A DNA stretch of 44,306 bases from Deltaproteobacteria bacterium (GTDB lineage Bacteria > Myxococcota_A > Polyangia > Polyangiales > Polyangiaceae). A program made the translations under genes and the position numbers. Each line of letters begins with the position of its first letter. Positions within the stretch are counted from its first letter, which is position 1. The notes under the pieces were generated by a model. The model saw only the letters and a program-made list of their open reading frames with translations, was not told where the DNA came from and ran no database searches. The stretch lies in the NCBI GenBank assembly GCA_003235365.1, contig QJWJ01000523.1, forward strand, positions 1 through 44,306. The letters are read 5' to 3'. Shown one piece after another: positions 33,799 to 41,631 of the stretch.

Positions 33799-34697
33799 CG
33801 ACTGCCACCATCAATCCCTGGTTTCTCGCCGTTCGGCCCAAGACGCTGCCCGCCGCGGTCGTGCCCGTGTGCGTGGGGGCCGCGACGTCGGCCGTCAGCG
33901 GCGGGGTGCATTGGACCGCGACGCTGGCGGCGTTGGGCGGCGCGCTGCTGCTGCAAATCGGCTCGAACTTCGCCAACGACGTGTTCGATTACGAAAAGGG
34001 CGCAGATACCGCAGAGCGGGTCGGCCCGATGCGCGCCGTGGCCTCGGGCTTGATCTCGCCCCAGGCCATGAAACGCGGCATGTGGCTGGTGTTCTTGGTG
34101 GCTCTGTTGCTCGGCGTGTACCTGACCGTCGTGGCAGGTCCGGTCATCGTCGCCATCGGGCTGTTGTCGATCACTGCGGCCATCGCCTACACGGGCGGCC
34201 CCTACCCGCTCGGTTACAACGGGTTGGGCGAGCTGTTCGTGATGATCTTCTTCGGGTTCGTCGCGGTGTGCGGCACCCAGTTCGTCAACACGGCGTCGGT
34301 GAGCGAATTGTCGGTTTGGGCTTCGGTACCCATCGGCGCGCTCGCCAGTGCCATCCTGGTGGTGAACAACGTGCGAGACGAGCCGCTCGATCGCCGAGTG
34401 GGCAAGCGCACGTTGGTCGTTCGCCTGGGACGGCAGGCAGGCCTGTGGGAGTATCGTTTGCTGCTGCTCGCCGCCTACGCGATGCCGGCAGTAGTGCTCG
34501 GCCGCGGGCTTGCCGGGCCGCTGGTGCTGCTACCGTGGCTGACCGCGCCGCTCGGCGTGACCCTGGCCCGCCGAGTCAGTCGCGAACACGGGCCGAGTCT
34601 GAACTCGGCGTTGGCACGCACCGCCCAGCTGCTGCTGCTATTTGGTCTGCTGCTCGCGCTCGGGATTGTGCTCGGAGCGCGTTCTGATGCGCATTGA
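33795..34697 (+). CDS. menA: 1,4-dihydroxy-2-naphthoate polyprenyltransferase
   Basis: UbiA-family membrane enzyme that attaches the isoprenoid chain to dihydroxynaphthoate in the inner membrane. The 300-residue product has about nine hydrophobic segments. The two Asp-rich sites that bind the prenyl diphosphate and Mg are NFANDVFDYEKGADT (about 57-71) and NNVRDEPLDRRVGKRTL (about 193-209). The start shares an ATGA with the menH stop. The last 11 nt overlap menC. The N-terminal NPWFLAVRPKTLPAAVVPV is typical of MenA. Confidence 0.95.
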   Translation: MTTATINPWFLAVRPKTLPAAVVPVCVGAATSAVSGGVHWTATLAALGGALLLQIGSNFANDVFDYEKGADTAERVGPMRAVASGLISPQAMKRGMWLVFLVALLLGVYLTVVAGPVIVAIGLLSITAAIAYTGGPYPLGYNGLGELFVMIFFGFVAVCGTQFVNTASVSELSVWASVPIGALASAILVVNNVRDEPLDRRVGKRTLVVRLGRQAGLWEYRLLLLAAYAMPAVVLGRGLAGPLVLLPWLTAPLGVTLARRVSREHGPSLNSALARTAQLLLLFGLLLALGIVLGARSDAH

Positions 34698-35721
34698 TGT
34701 TGCGCAGGCGTCGATTGTTCTGCCGGTGGGCACGGCGTTCAACGCCCAGCACAGCTGGCAGGATCGCCGCAGCGCGCTGCTGCGCCTGCAAGACGACGCC
34801 GGCCATGTCGGCTATGGCGAGGCCACGCCCCTGCCCGGCTTTTCGCCGGACGATTTCGAGTCGGCGCTGGCGCAGCTGCGCGGTCTGACGCCGGACGCGG
34901 TCGTGCGAACCGTGGAGGCGTTCGAGGCCGGAAGCTTCGCTGCGAGTGAACTGTGTCCCAGCGCACACTTCGCACTCGAGTGCGCGGCGCTCGACGTCGC
35001 CGCCCAGCGCCGTGGCGAATCAGTCCAACGCTTCCTCGAGCGAAACCTGGCGGCCACCGTCGCGCAGCCTGTCCAGCCGCCGCGGGACTGTGACCTGCAC
35101 GACTTGCTGGGGGGCGCCGAGTTGCCGCAGGTCGCGTCAGGAACGGTCAAGTGCAAGGTGGGGCGAGACTTGGTGCGCGAGCTGGACGCGTTGAGGCGAT
35201 TGCGGCAACGTCGACCTTCGCTGCGCATTCGTCTCGACGCCAACGGCAGCCTGCCGCCCGCTGACGTGGAGCGCTGGTTGTCGGCTTGGGCGCAGATCGG
35301 ACCAGAGTTCGTCGAGGAGCCCTGCTCGTTGGAGCAATTGGGTGCCCCACGCGTGCTGCCCGTGGCGATCGCGTTCGACGAATCCCTGCTCAGCGCGGCA
35401 GCTCCCGGGCCGTCGTCACGACTTGCCGCGTGGTTGCAATCGGGCGCAGTCCGGGCACTCGTACTGAAGCCGATGTTGCTCGGGGGCGTCGCTGCGACCG
35501 TGCGCTGGATTCATGTGGCTCGGCAGCATCGCCAGGAGGTGATAGTCTCCCACCTCTTCGATGGATCTGTCGCCGCTGCCATGTATCGCCAGCTCGCACG
35601 CTTCGGTTCTTCTGCCTTTGCCATGGGATTGGGCCCGCACGCGGGCTTGCGCCTGTGGCGGGACGTCCCGCTTTTGGCGGCCGCGGACGGTTCCACGTTG
35701 AGTCGGAGCACGAACCGTTGA
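34687..35721 (+). CDS. menC: o-Succinylbenzoate synthase
   Basis: Enolase-superfamily dehydratase that makes o-succinylbenzoate from SHCHC. Catalytic residues are visible in order: Lys pair TVKCKVG (about 155), metal ligands D in RLDANGSLP (about 183), E in FVEEPCSL (about 209), D in AFDESLL (about 233) and the second-half Lys in VLKPMLLGG. The 344-residue length is normal. ATG 34687 lies inside the end of menA (11 nt overlap), and the stop overlaps menE as TTGA. The N-terminal capping domain (GYGEATPLPGFSPDDF) is complete. Confidence 0.93.
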   Translation: MRIDVAQASIVLPVGTAFNAQHSWQDRRSALLRLQDDAGHVGYGEATPLPGFSPDDFESALAQLRGLTPDAVVRTVEAFEAGSFAASELCPSAHFALECAALDVAAQRRGESVQRFLERNLAATVAQPVQPPRDCDLHDLLGGAELPQVASGTVKCKVGRDLVRELDALRRLRQRRPSLRIRLDANGSLPPADVERWLSAWAQIGPEFVEEPCSLEQLGAPRVLPVAIAFDESLLSAAAPGPSSRLAAWLQSGAVRALVLKPMLLGGVAATVRWIHVARQHRQEVIVSHLFDGSVAAAMYRQLARFGSSAFAMGLGPHAGLRLWRDVPLLAAADGSTLSRSTNR

Positions 35722-37145
35722 ACCTCTCGATTCTCGACGCGGCGCAGCAGTGCCCGGAGCGTGAGTACATCGTGACGCCGGAGCGCACGCTGACCTACGC
35801 TCAGATGGCTCAGCGCGTGGAGCGCACGGTATCGTGGTTGCGCTCGACCGGGGTTCGACCGGGTCAGGAGGAGCCTTTCGCGCTCGAGGCAACGAGCGCG
35901 CTGCGCACCATCGAGATCTTGCTCAGCCTGATGGAACTCGGCGTTCCGGCCCTGCTGTTGCACCCGCGCTGGACTGAACTGGAGCGCGCCTCGGTGCTCA
36001 AGCGCGCTGGAGTTTCGGTCCCTAGTCTGCCGGACAGTTTCGGCCTGATCCCCGCCGGTCCGCCGCCGTCGACCTCCCTGCCCGTCAAGGATCCGGAGAG
36101 CTGCTTGGCCGTCGTCTACACGTCGGGTACGACCGGCGTACCCAAGGGCGTGCGATTGAGCCGCCGTGCTTTTGTCGCTTCGGCGCGAAGCACGTCAGCA
36201 GCCGTTCCCGTCTCGGAGACGGACCGTTGGCTGTTGTGCATGCCGCTCGCTCACGTCGGCGGCCTGTCGATCATCACGCGCTGCTTGCTCGCCCGCGCTA
36301 CCGTCGTCTTGCAGCCGAGCGCGCCGTCCAAGGGGTTCGACCCGGCGTCTGTTTGGCGCCTGATGCAGGACCAAGAGGTCACGCTCGTTTCTCTCGTGCC
36401 GACCCAGTTGCAGCGGCTGCTCGATGCTTCGTTGCGCGCACCGAGCAGCCTTCGCCTGGTCCTGCTCGGTGGAGCGAGTTGCCCGCCGCAGTTGCTGGCG
36501 CGTGCCGCCGAACACGGTTGGGCGATCCGATGCACGTACGGTCTGACCGAAGCCTGCTCCGCGGTGACGATCGCGCGCGCCGACGGAGCGAGCGCCGTGC
36601 CCGATTCCTGCGGCTCTGCATTGCCTGGCGTGGAACTTCGCATCGAGGCCGGGCGCATCCACGTGCGCTCCGCGGCACTGCTGAGCGGCTACTACCCCGA
36701 AGCGACCGGCGCAGCCCTCGACGACGACGGCTGGTTCGTCACTGCTGACTGCGGGCAGCTCGTCGACGGCGATTTGCGCGTGTTGGGGCGCCACGACGAC
36801 GTGATCGTCACCGGCGGCGAGAACGTTCACCCGTTGGAGGTAGAGCGAGAGCTGTTGCTGCACCCGGGCATCGACGACGCGTGCGTGTTCGGGTTGTCGG
36901 ACGAGCATTGGGGACAAGTGGTCGCGGCGGCCATCGTCGCCAAAGCGCCCGCCGCATTGTGCGATCTGCTGGGCTGGCTCGAACCGCGTTTGGCGCGTTT
37001 CAAGTTGCCGCGCAAGATCGCCGTGGTCGAGGCGTTGCCGCTCACTCCTACCGGCAAGGTGAACCGGTTGCGTTGCCGCCAACTGTTCGGGACGCAATGC
37101 CGTGACATCTCCGAGTTGAGCTTCGAGTCGGGCGCGCCGCGCTGA
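35718..37145 (+). CDS. menE: o-Succinylbenzoate-CoA ligase
   Basis: AMP-binding ligase that activates o-succinylbenzoate with CoA. The 475-residue product shows VYTSGTTGVPKGVRLSRRAF (about 134-153), CMPLAHVGGLSIITRCLL (characteristic of MenE), TYGLTEACSAVTIAR, the RVLGRHDDVIVTGGENVHP segment and the C-terminal lysine in LPLTPTGKVNRL. TTG 35718 overlaps the menC stop, giving TTGA; the longer upstream frame has no match to the family. It is the last gene of the menaquinone series. MenB, which would use its product, is not in the window. Confidence 0.93.
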   Translation: MNLSILDAAQQCPEREYIVTPERTLTYAQMAQRVERTVSWLRSTGVRPGQEEPFALEATSALRTIEILLSLMELGVPALLLHPRWTELERASVLKRAGVSVPSLPDSFGLIPAGPPPSTSLPVKDPESCLAVVYTSGTTGVPKGVRLSRRAFVASARSTSAAVPVSETDRWLLCMPLAHVGGLSIITRCLLARATVVLQPSAPSKGFDPASVWRLMQDQEVTLVSLVPTQLQRLLDASLRAPSSLRLVLLGGASCPPQLLARAAEHGWAIRCTYGLTEACSAVTIARADGASAVPDSCGSALPGVELRIEAGRIHVRSAALLSGYYPEATGAALDDDGWFVTADCGQLVDGDLRVLGRHDDVIVTGGENVHPLEVERELLLHPGIDDACVFGLSDEHWGQVVAAAIVAKAPAALCDLLGWLEPRLARFKLPRKIAVVEALPLTPTGKVNRLRCRQLFGTQCRDISELSFESGAPR

Positions 37146-37155
37146 GCGATCGCGA

Positions 37156-37170
37156 GTGCGCTTGGCGCAC
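37156..37170 (+). terminator. Possible weak terminator after menE
   Basis: A perfect 6-bp stem GTGCGC/GCGCAC with a TTG loop begins 11 nt after the menE stop and is followed by GGTTTGC. The T-run is poor, so the support is limited. Confidence 0.3.
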
Positions 37171-37288
37171 GGTTTGCGGGAAAATGGCAACCCCGAAGCC
37201 CGAGCCGGGAAGCACCTGCGACGTTTTGCGTCACATCGACGTCCACAGTTCGGCTCGACGGCGCCGATCTTGAAGTAGACTGTGCGTC

Positions 37289-37825
37289 ATGCTCCGCATT
37301 GCGCCATCCACCGTCATCTTTGCTGCCGCGCTGCTCGCGGCGAACCTGGGCTGCAAGTCCGAGTCGCAATCGGGGTCGGCGGCCTCCGAGGCGTCGGGTT
37401 CCCCGCCTGCTGCCCAGCACAGGGCCGGCGTAGAGGCTTTCGGCGCACCGCTGAGTGGCGCCCCAGCCAAGGCGCTCGCTGACGTGATCGCCGCTCCCGC
37501 GCAGTTCAAAGACGGGCCAGTTCGCGTCAGTGGGGTGGCGCGGCGCGTTTGCGAGCGCAAAGGTTGTTGGATGGAGCTGGCGACTGGTGCGGAGCCAAAC
37601 GCCGAAAGCTGTCGGGTGCGCTTCGAGAACTACGGATTCTTCGTCCCCACCGATTCGGCGGGATCCCAGATCACGCTGGAGGGCAAGGTCGAGGTGCGCA
37701 AGGTGAGCGCCGGTCGCGTCCGCCACCTGGAGAACGAGGGCGCGGTGTTCGCGTCCAAGAACGAAGACGGCTCCGCCAACGAGGTGCAGATCGTCGCGAC
37801 GGGAGTCGAACTGTTGCGCAACTGA
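37289..37825 (+). CDS. DUF4920-type probable lipoprotein
   Basis: A 178-residue protein with a signal sequence (STVIFAAALLAANLGC) and an imperfect lipobox (Asn at -3) followed by KSESQSG. The mature part carries the DUF4920 pattern: VRVSGVARRVCERKGCWMEL (about 79-98), then FENYGFFVPTDSAG and VTLEGK-like strands. The domain resembles small OB-fold proteins and is of unknown function; the C..KGCWM cysteines suggest redox or metal binding. It is likely exported to the periplasm. It lies 143 bp after menE and is followed by a strong hairpin, so it is probably its own unit or the tail of the men operon. Confidence 0.78.
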   Translation: MLRIAPSTVIFAAALLAANLGCKSESQSGSAASEASGSPPAAQHRAGVEAFGAPLSGAPAKALADVIAAPAQFKDGPVRVSGVARRVCERKGCWMELATGAEPNAESCRVRFENYGFFVPTDSAGSQITLEGKVEVRKVSAGRVRHLENEGAVFASKNEDGSANEVQIVATGVELLRN

Positions 37826-37871
37826 ATGGGCGAGCACGGGCGAGCACGATAGTCGGGCAGTTCTCAGGCCC

Positions 37872-37900
37872 ATGGGCGTTCGCGAATCGCGAACGCCCAT
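37872..37900. terminator. Strong bidirectional terminator hairpin
   Basis: A perfect 13-bp stem (left arm ATGGGCGTTCGCG) with a 3-nt AAT loop lies between the DUF4920 gene (plus strand) and the end of the VWA gene (minus strand). It is the strongest inverted repeat I found. The left-arm GGCCC before it and TTTGG after it give only short T tracts. Position between convergent genes supports termination in both directions. Confidence 0.7.
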
Positions 37901-37960
37901 TTGGTGCTCTAGCGGATCGCGTCGCGGGCGGCCGCTTGCGTGCACACGACTCCGAAGCCC

Positions 37961-40054
37961 TCAGCGAACGATGCGCTTGGCGACGTTGAGCAACAAAGCG
38001 CGGATTACCGGGCGGTAGCCGTAGTCTTGCTTGGTTTCGTCGTTGAGCTGACGCGGACAGATGGAGGCGACGACACTTTGGTCGGTACACGCCTCGCCCG
38101 CTTGCAGATCCGGCGGGCAGGAAACACCCCTGAGCACTTCGAGCATACGCGGACCGGGGTAGGCCTTGGCGTAGTACTGGGTCGTGCCGTAGCTGCCCGT
38201 CGCCTGGTCGTAGCAGAGCGGATTGCCTTCGTAGTAGTTGTACACCGTGCCCTCGGCGTCGGTTTCGCTCACGCAGTCGCAGCTGTCGTACCCCGCCTGG
38301 GCGCAGTCGCGCGGCTGATTGAGTGGGAAGATGCAGGAGTACTGCAGGTCGTCGTCGAGGCCGTCGGCTGTCTCGAGCGGGCGATCGTGGCCATTGATGG
38401 CATTCCACGTGCCGGCGCCACCCACGGTATCGCCGGTCAGCGGGTGCGAGCCCGAGCGCGCGCTCATGGCTTCGATGTTGAACGGATCGGCAGGTGGTGA
38501 ACCGTTGGCCGGTAGGTAGCGGCTCCAATCGACCTGAGATGCTTCGATCAAGTCGAAGCGGCCTTGGGCGGCGGCGTCCCGGGTCTCATCGGTGGCGGTG
38601 TCCTGCCAGGGCACACCGATGATGCCGACGACGAAGATCTTCTCGCGCCCGCGCAGCTCGGTGAACAACGGGTTCTGTTGTGGCTGGTCCATGCGGTCGG
38701 GCACCTTGGAGTAGACGTAACCGCCGACGTAGACGTCGGTGCTGCGCAAGAAGCTGACGCCGAAGCGCCGCTTCTGATCGAAGCAGCGGAGCGGTCGCGC
38801 CTCGTTGGTGTCGTTGGAGCCCATGGCGCAGCCATTGGTGTCGGTGTTGGCGTCGCACCCGTCGGGCAGCGCCACGCCGCACGGCAAGCAGCAAGGGTCG
38901 TTCGGATCGGCGTCGCAGGCGTTGGTCGAACCGCTGAGCTGGCGATTGATCATCGCCATGTATCCCTGACCGGTGGCGCGCAGCGAACAGTCGTTTTCGT
39001 CGGTGAGGAACATCACCACGACGACCGAGTCCGGACGCAGGAACGCCGCGCGTTGGGCGAGCAGATCCACGTCGGTGCCCACCGGTTCGACGCACAGGTC
39101 GCCGGCGTCGGGGCGCCCTGGGCACGGCACGCGTTGGAGGCTCTCATACGGATCGGGGTCGCTCAAGAAGCGGTACGCCGCTTCGAGCGGAGCTTCGTAG
39201 CCACAGCCCGATTCTCCCACGGCATCGACCTGGTGCTCGAACTTGGCGATGATCGTCCCCAGATCGGCGTCCCCTGGCGGTGTCGCGCTGCCCTTGGCGT
39301 CCCAGGTCAGAAAGCCCAACCCCTCGTAGCTCTCTGCCGCGACTTCCGGACGCATCCGCCCGAGCAACCAGCTCTTATCGTTTTCGCCGGCGACGTCCGT
39401 GCAGCCCAGCGGGATCTCCTCGTTTTGGGTGCCACGCGGGCCGAGCGAGGAAGTGATCAACCCGATGTGGATGTCCGTGACGGGGTCGAAGATGCGCGAG
39501 GAGCCGGCCGGGCACGCCACCTCACCGGGAGGGAACGGAATGAACTCCTTGGTCTCGGTCACCACACACGGCGGGTTCACCATCTGATCGATCAAGTCCG
39601 GGATGGCTTGTTTGAAGATCTCCTGTTTGTCGGCCATCGAGCTCGAGTTGTCGATGACGAACAACAGATCGACCTTCTCCGACGGCACGAAGCCACCGGC
39701 GGGGCCTTTGTCTACCGGGCCTTGCTCGAGGATGAAGTCGTTGCCCTCGGTGACGAATTCGCCGCCTGTCGGGGAAGCTGCCGGACCGGGCACGACGCCG
39801 GCCGTGTCCGTCGCCGGTGTGGGGTCGGTGATACCGGGCGTCACCGGCTCGGTCCCGGGTTGCGGCGTGTCGATGCCGGTCGTGGTCGGCGCGTTGGAGG
39901 CGTCGGTGTCATCGCCACCCGAACACGCGGCGAGCGCCAGCGCCAGGTTGGCGCACCATGCGGACACGCGCAGACCCCTGGCGAAACCCCAGCGTCGCGA
40001 GTTGCTGGAGGGAGTGCTCAGGCATCGGAAAAAGTCTTGTCGAATCGTCATCAT
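37961..40054 (-). CDS. VWA-domain surface lipoprotein, Cys-rich
   Basis: The product (698 residues from ATG 40054) has a lipoprotein signal with lipobox LAAC (C44), then a Thr/Pro/Gly linker of about 75 residues. The VWA domain starts near 127 with the MIDAS motif DNSSSM (D135, S137, S139) and continues to about 380. It contains many Cys, including DPCCLPC and GCDANTDTNGC, probably disulphide-bonded outside the cytoplasm, and ends with a Tyr/Cys-rich region (CDCVSETD). Such VWA lipoproteins are numerous in Polyangia genomes; ligands are unknown. Two ATGs in tandem (40054, 40051) mark the start; the frame extends to 40180 but without family or signal character. The 266 bp upstream to the LysR gene are empty. 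Confidence 0.85.
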   Translation of the reverse strand: MMTIRQDFFRCLSTPSSNSRRWGFARGLRVSAWCANLALALAACSGGDDTDASNAPTTTGIDTPQPGTEPVTPGITDPTPATDTAGVVPGPAASPTGGEFVTEGNDFILEQGPVDKGPAGGFVPSEKVDLLFVIDNSSSMADKQEIFKQAIPDLIDQMVNPPCVVTETKEFIPFPPGEVACPAGSSRIFDPVTDIHIGLITSSLGPRGTQNEEIPLGCTDVAGENDKSWLLGRMRPEVAAESYEGLGFLTWDAKGSATPPGDADLGTIIAKFEHQVDAVGESGCGYEAPLEAAYRFLSDPDPYESLQRVPCPGRPDAGDLCVEPVGTDVDLLAQRAAFLRPDSVVVVMFLTDENDCSLRATGQGYMAMINRQLSGSTNACDADPNDPCCLPCGVALPDGCDANTDTNGCAMGSNDTNEARPLRCFDQKRRFGVSFLRSTDVYVGGYVYSKVPDRMDQPQQNPLFTELRGREKIFVVGIIGVPWQDTATDETRDAAAQGRFDLIEASQVDWSRYLPANGSPPADPFNIEAMSARSGSHPLTGDTVGGAGTWNAINGHDRPLETADGLDDDLQYSCIFPLNQPRDCAQAGYDSCDCVSETDAEGTVYNYYEGNPLCYDQATGSYGTTQYYAKAYPGPRMLEVLRGVSCPPDLQAGEACTDQSVVASICPRQLNDETKQDYGYRPVIRALLLNVAKRIVR

Positions 40055-40320
40055 GCGAAGTCGTCGGAGAATAGCCAAACAGTCGAAAGCGACTGGGGCT
40101 TTTAGCCGTTCCGAAGTGGACTCCACAGACCCTCGCCTCATCTGCCGATGCCGAGTTTCACTTTTCTCCTGGCATGGCAAACGCGGTCACGGCCGCGGGG
40201 CGAGCCGTCATTCAGTGACACACTGGATGATCGCTTTCCTCGCACCCGCGGTGTGACAGATCGCTGCACGGCTTCGTAGTCGGGTGTGGGCCCGCGCGCA
40301 TCCTTCGACTAGGTCGCCGT

Positions 40321-41208
40321 TCAGATCGCGTAGTGTTTGCCGAGCAGGGCCCGAAACGCCTTGGCGGCAGGGCTCGGGTGTTTTGCCGGATTCGTCAGCA
40401 CGTGCAGCGCCCGACGAATGTGCAGGCCCTCCACCTCGAGCACGCGCAGGCGCTGTGCCTGAACTTCGAGCTCGACGGTCAGCCGGGATACCAATGCAAC
40501 CCCGACCCCGGCGATCACGGCGTTTTTCACCGCCTCGGTACTGCCCAGACTCATCGCGGGCTCGATGGTCGTGCCCTGGTTCTTCAGTGCGGCTTCGATG
40601 ACTTCGCGTGTGCCGGAGCCTTGCTCGCGGCAAATTAACGGAACGTCGCGCAGCTGTGGCAGTGAAACAGACGCGTGTCGAGCCAGTGGGTGGTCGACGG
40701 CGGTGATCAGGACCATCTCGTCGTGAGCGAGGACTTCTTGATGCAACGAATCACCCGGCGGAAGCCCCTCGGTCAAACCGATGTCGAGCTTGCCGTCCAT
40801 GAGTTCCTCGGTGACCGCTTTGGTGTTGCCGATCATCAACTCGAGGGCGACACGTGGATGGGCCGTGTGAAATTCGCCGAGGATCTTGGGCAGCAGGTAG
40901 CTGCCGATCGTCGTGCTCGCGCCGATGAACAAGTCGCCGCCTTCCAATCCCAACAATTCGGCGAGGGCCCGCTCCGCAGCCTCCTCGGATTGGAAGATCC
41001 GTCGAGCGTGAATCGCCAGCAGATCGCCGGCCGCGGTCAGACGGATCCCTCGCGGGAGGCGGTCCACGAGCGGGGTGCCCAGCGCTTGTTCGAGCTCCGC
41101 AAGTTGTTTGGAAACGGCAGGTTGGCTGATCTTCAGCCGGCGCGCGGCGGCCGTGATGCTCAGCTCGTCCGAAACAGCCTTGAAAACTCGCAACTGGTTG
41201 AGGTTCAT
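40321..41208 (-). CDS. LysR-family regulator, CysB-like
   Basis: A 295-residue LysR regulator with the N-terminal winged helix-turn-helix (MNLNQLRVFKAVSDELSITA, AARRLKISQPAVSKQLAELE, residues 1-60) and an effector domain of the periplasmic-binding type. ATG 41208 was chosen because the HTH begins there. It is divergent from the DUF2849-sulfite reductase-DUF934 operon with 95 bp between, the standard arrangement for a LysR protein that regulates its neighbour, so it is likely the sulfur-assimilation regulator. The effector (acetylserine or another sulfur signal) cannot be told from sequence. Confidence 0.9.
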   Translation of the reverse strand: MNLNQLRVFKAVSDELSITAAARRLKISQPAVSKQLAELEQALGTPLVDRLPRGIRLTAAGDLLAIHARRIFQSEEAAERALAELLGLEGGDLFIGASTTIGSYLLPKILGEFHTAHPRVALELMIGNTKAVTEELMDGKLDIGLTEGLPPGDSLHQEVLAHDEMVLITAVDHPLARHASVSLPQLRDVPLICREQGSGTREVIEAALKNQGTTIEPAMSLGSTEAVKNAVIAGVGVALVSRLTVELEVQAQRLRVLEVEGLHIRRALHVLTNPAKHPSPAAKAFRALLGKHYAI

Positions 41209-41252
41209 CGAAGTGTGTCCGCTGTGGAGGCATAACCAAACGGCATGGACCG

Positions 41253-41265
41253 CATAAATATTATG
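41253..41265. promoter_or_regulatory. Candidate LysR operator in the shared promoter region
   Basis: CATAA-ATA-TTATG is a perfect inverted repeat with 5-bp arms in the middle of the 95-bp divergent region, and it contains the ATAA-N3-TTAT dyad of LysR sites. A further GCATAA half-site lies at 41230-41235. The region is AT-rich relative to its surroundings and must carry both promoters; a clear -35/-10 pair was not identified. Confidence 0.55.
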
Positions 41266-41303
41266 TCCTTTATCTATGCAGTGTGTCCCGTCAAGCTCAC
41301 ACC

Positions 41304-41600
41304 ATGGCCAAGCCTGCATCCACACATTTCGTGGTCACCGCGTCCCTGACGGACAGCGGCGCACCCGCCTATTTCCGCGCGTCCGGCGACTGGGGCACGA
41401 ACCTATCGGACGCTCAGTGCATCGACAGCGAAGACCAAGCGGTCGACATCGCCAAGCGGGCAGAGAGCCAAGCCCAGCGTCTGGTCTGTGACCCCTACTC
41501 TTTCCCCGTTGCCCTGCAGGGCAACGACATCGACCCACTGACGGCGCGCGAACGCATCCGCGCGGGCGGTCCCACGGTCCCCGTGCGACGGCCGGACTGA
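41304..41600 (+). CDS. DUF2849-family small protein
   Basis: A 98-residue protein matching the DUF2849 pattern known next to sulfite reductase: HFVVTASLTDSGAPAYFR, then W and paired acidic residues (DAQCIDSEDQAVDIAKRAES) and a C-terminus with DPYSFPVAL and PLTARERIRAGGPTVP. DUF2849 genes sit beside cysI and siroheme-synthase genes in many bacteria and probably help in electron or cofactor delivery to the reductase; the exact role is unknown. ATG 41304 is used (a GTG at 41283 is also in frame). It is first in the operon, 31 nt before cysI. Confidence 0.85.
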   Translation: MAKPASTHFVVTASLTDSGAPAYFRASGDWGTNLSDAQCIDSEDQAVDIAKRAESQAQRLVCDPYSFPVALQGNDIDPLTARERIRAGGPTVPVRRPD

Positions 41601-41631
41601 GCCGCGCGGCATTCTCCCTTCAGGAAGACTC

